A DNA stretch of 64,000 nucleotides, taken from the NCBI RefSeq assembly GCF_007665395.1, contig NZ_VDND01000002.1, positions 372,001 to 436,000 on the forward strand, read 5' to 3'. The translations under genes and the position numbers were made by a program. The notes below the pieces were generated by a model that had not been told where the DNA came from, made no database searches, and saw only the letters and a list, made by a program, of their open reading frames with translations. Below are positions 63,840 to 64,000 of this stretch, one piece after another; the first letter of the stretch is position 1; every line of letters starts with the position of its first letter. The DNA comes from Pseudomonas oryzihabitans (GTDB lineage Bacteria; Pseudomonadota; Gammaproteobacteria; Pseudomonadales; Pseudomonadaceae).

Positions 63840-64000
63840 GGCAGCAGCCGCCGATAGAGCGCCTGGATGTCGTCCAGGCTCAGCGGCTTGGGATTGTTGA
63901 CCATCAGCCGGGTGACCTTGGACGCCGCCACCGCCATGTCCGCCAGGTGCTCCTCGCGCACGCCGAAGGCCGCCAGGTCCTGGGGGATTTCCAGGGTGGC
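63836..64000 (-). CDS. iron-containing alcohol dehydrogenase, C-terminal part
   Basis: The last 54 codons of a minus-strand gene run in from the window edge: ATLEIPQDLAAFGVREEHLADMA followed by a VTRLMVNNPKPLSLDDIQALYRRLL-type tail. The end pattern NNPKPLSxDDIxALY is typical of group III/iron-dependent alcohol dehydrogenases. Its stop overlaps the kinase start by 4 bases, so it is in the acid-sugar operon. The substrate is unknown, and most of the gene is outside the window. Confidence 0.8.
   Translation of the reverse strand, partial: ATLEIPQDLAAFGVREEHLADMAVAASKVTRLMVNNPKPLSLDDIQALYRRLLP

Overview
The window is GC-rich, densely coded proteobacterial chromosome. Gene content and order point to the genus Pseudomonas: a late cobalamin operon behind a B12 riboswitch, the block thrS-infC-rpmI-rplT-pheS-pheT-ihfA-merR-tRNA-Pro, rnd-ycgL, and a protease II-like gene. 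A species close to P. oryzihabitans is a guess from general resemblance, not a result. Nothing looks like a phage, an intact insertion sequence or a CRISPR array.

Region by region. 1-1717: a partial DedA gene, a metallophosphoesterase, a 131-bp hairpin repeat and yggL. 1850-5142: a LacI-type regulator, a clear operator, and an operon of a 2-hydroxyacid dehydrogenase and an enolase-superfamily sugar-acid enzyme. 5148-5477: a Csp3-like copper storage protein. 5587-14616: cobalamin riboswitch and ten abutting or overlapping genes, cobO-cobB-bluB-cbiB-cobD-cobQ-cobU-cobT-cobC-cobS, for corrin adenosylation, lower-ligand synthesis and nucleotide-loop assembly. 14777-24180: an EAL protein with a degenerate GGDEF domain, a LysR regulator and divergent dehydrogenase, a FadL-type porin, and the rnd-ycgL-dehydrogenase group with a nitroreductase and YcgN. 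24189-31228: an RpiR regulator with a D-Ala-D-Ala dipeptidase and dipeptide ABC transporter, arranged like E. coli ddpXABCDF. 31437-37930: an SRPBCC protein, an oligopeptidase, a class II amidotransferase, small membrane proteins, tRNA-Val(GAC) and YfdX.

38138-45539 is the translation-factor block. It has an unusual AUC start for infC and a strong terminator-like hairpin just before pheS. Directly after tRNA-Pro(GGG) lies a decayed segment (45585-46499). It holds a truncated imuB start, an imuA/sulA-like remnant frameshifted at a GCAGGTT heptamer array, and the DNA-binding end of a LysR regulator joined to it. The control region that the lost LysR probably served survives at 46514-46576. It stands before an ABC transporter, a multi-subunit FAD/[2Fe-2S] amine or amino-acid oxidase with two DadA-like subunits, and a RidA imine deaminase (46723-55101).

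55154-64000 is one minus-strand catabolic cluster: iron-containing alcohol dehydrogenase (partial), four-carbon acid sugar kinase, PdxA2, 2-hydroxyacid dehydrogenase, MFS and sodium-solute symporters, a sialidase-like beta-propeller protein, an SDR enzyme and a DeoR regulator. It probably degrades a tetronate or another sugar acid released from a larger glycoside. The observations most worth following are the imuA/imuB/LysR scar with its orphan operator, the duplicated-subunit oxidase operon, the acid-sugar cluster with an embedded propeller protein, and the hairpin repeat at 1211-1341.
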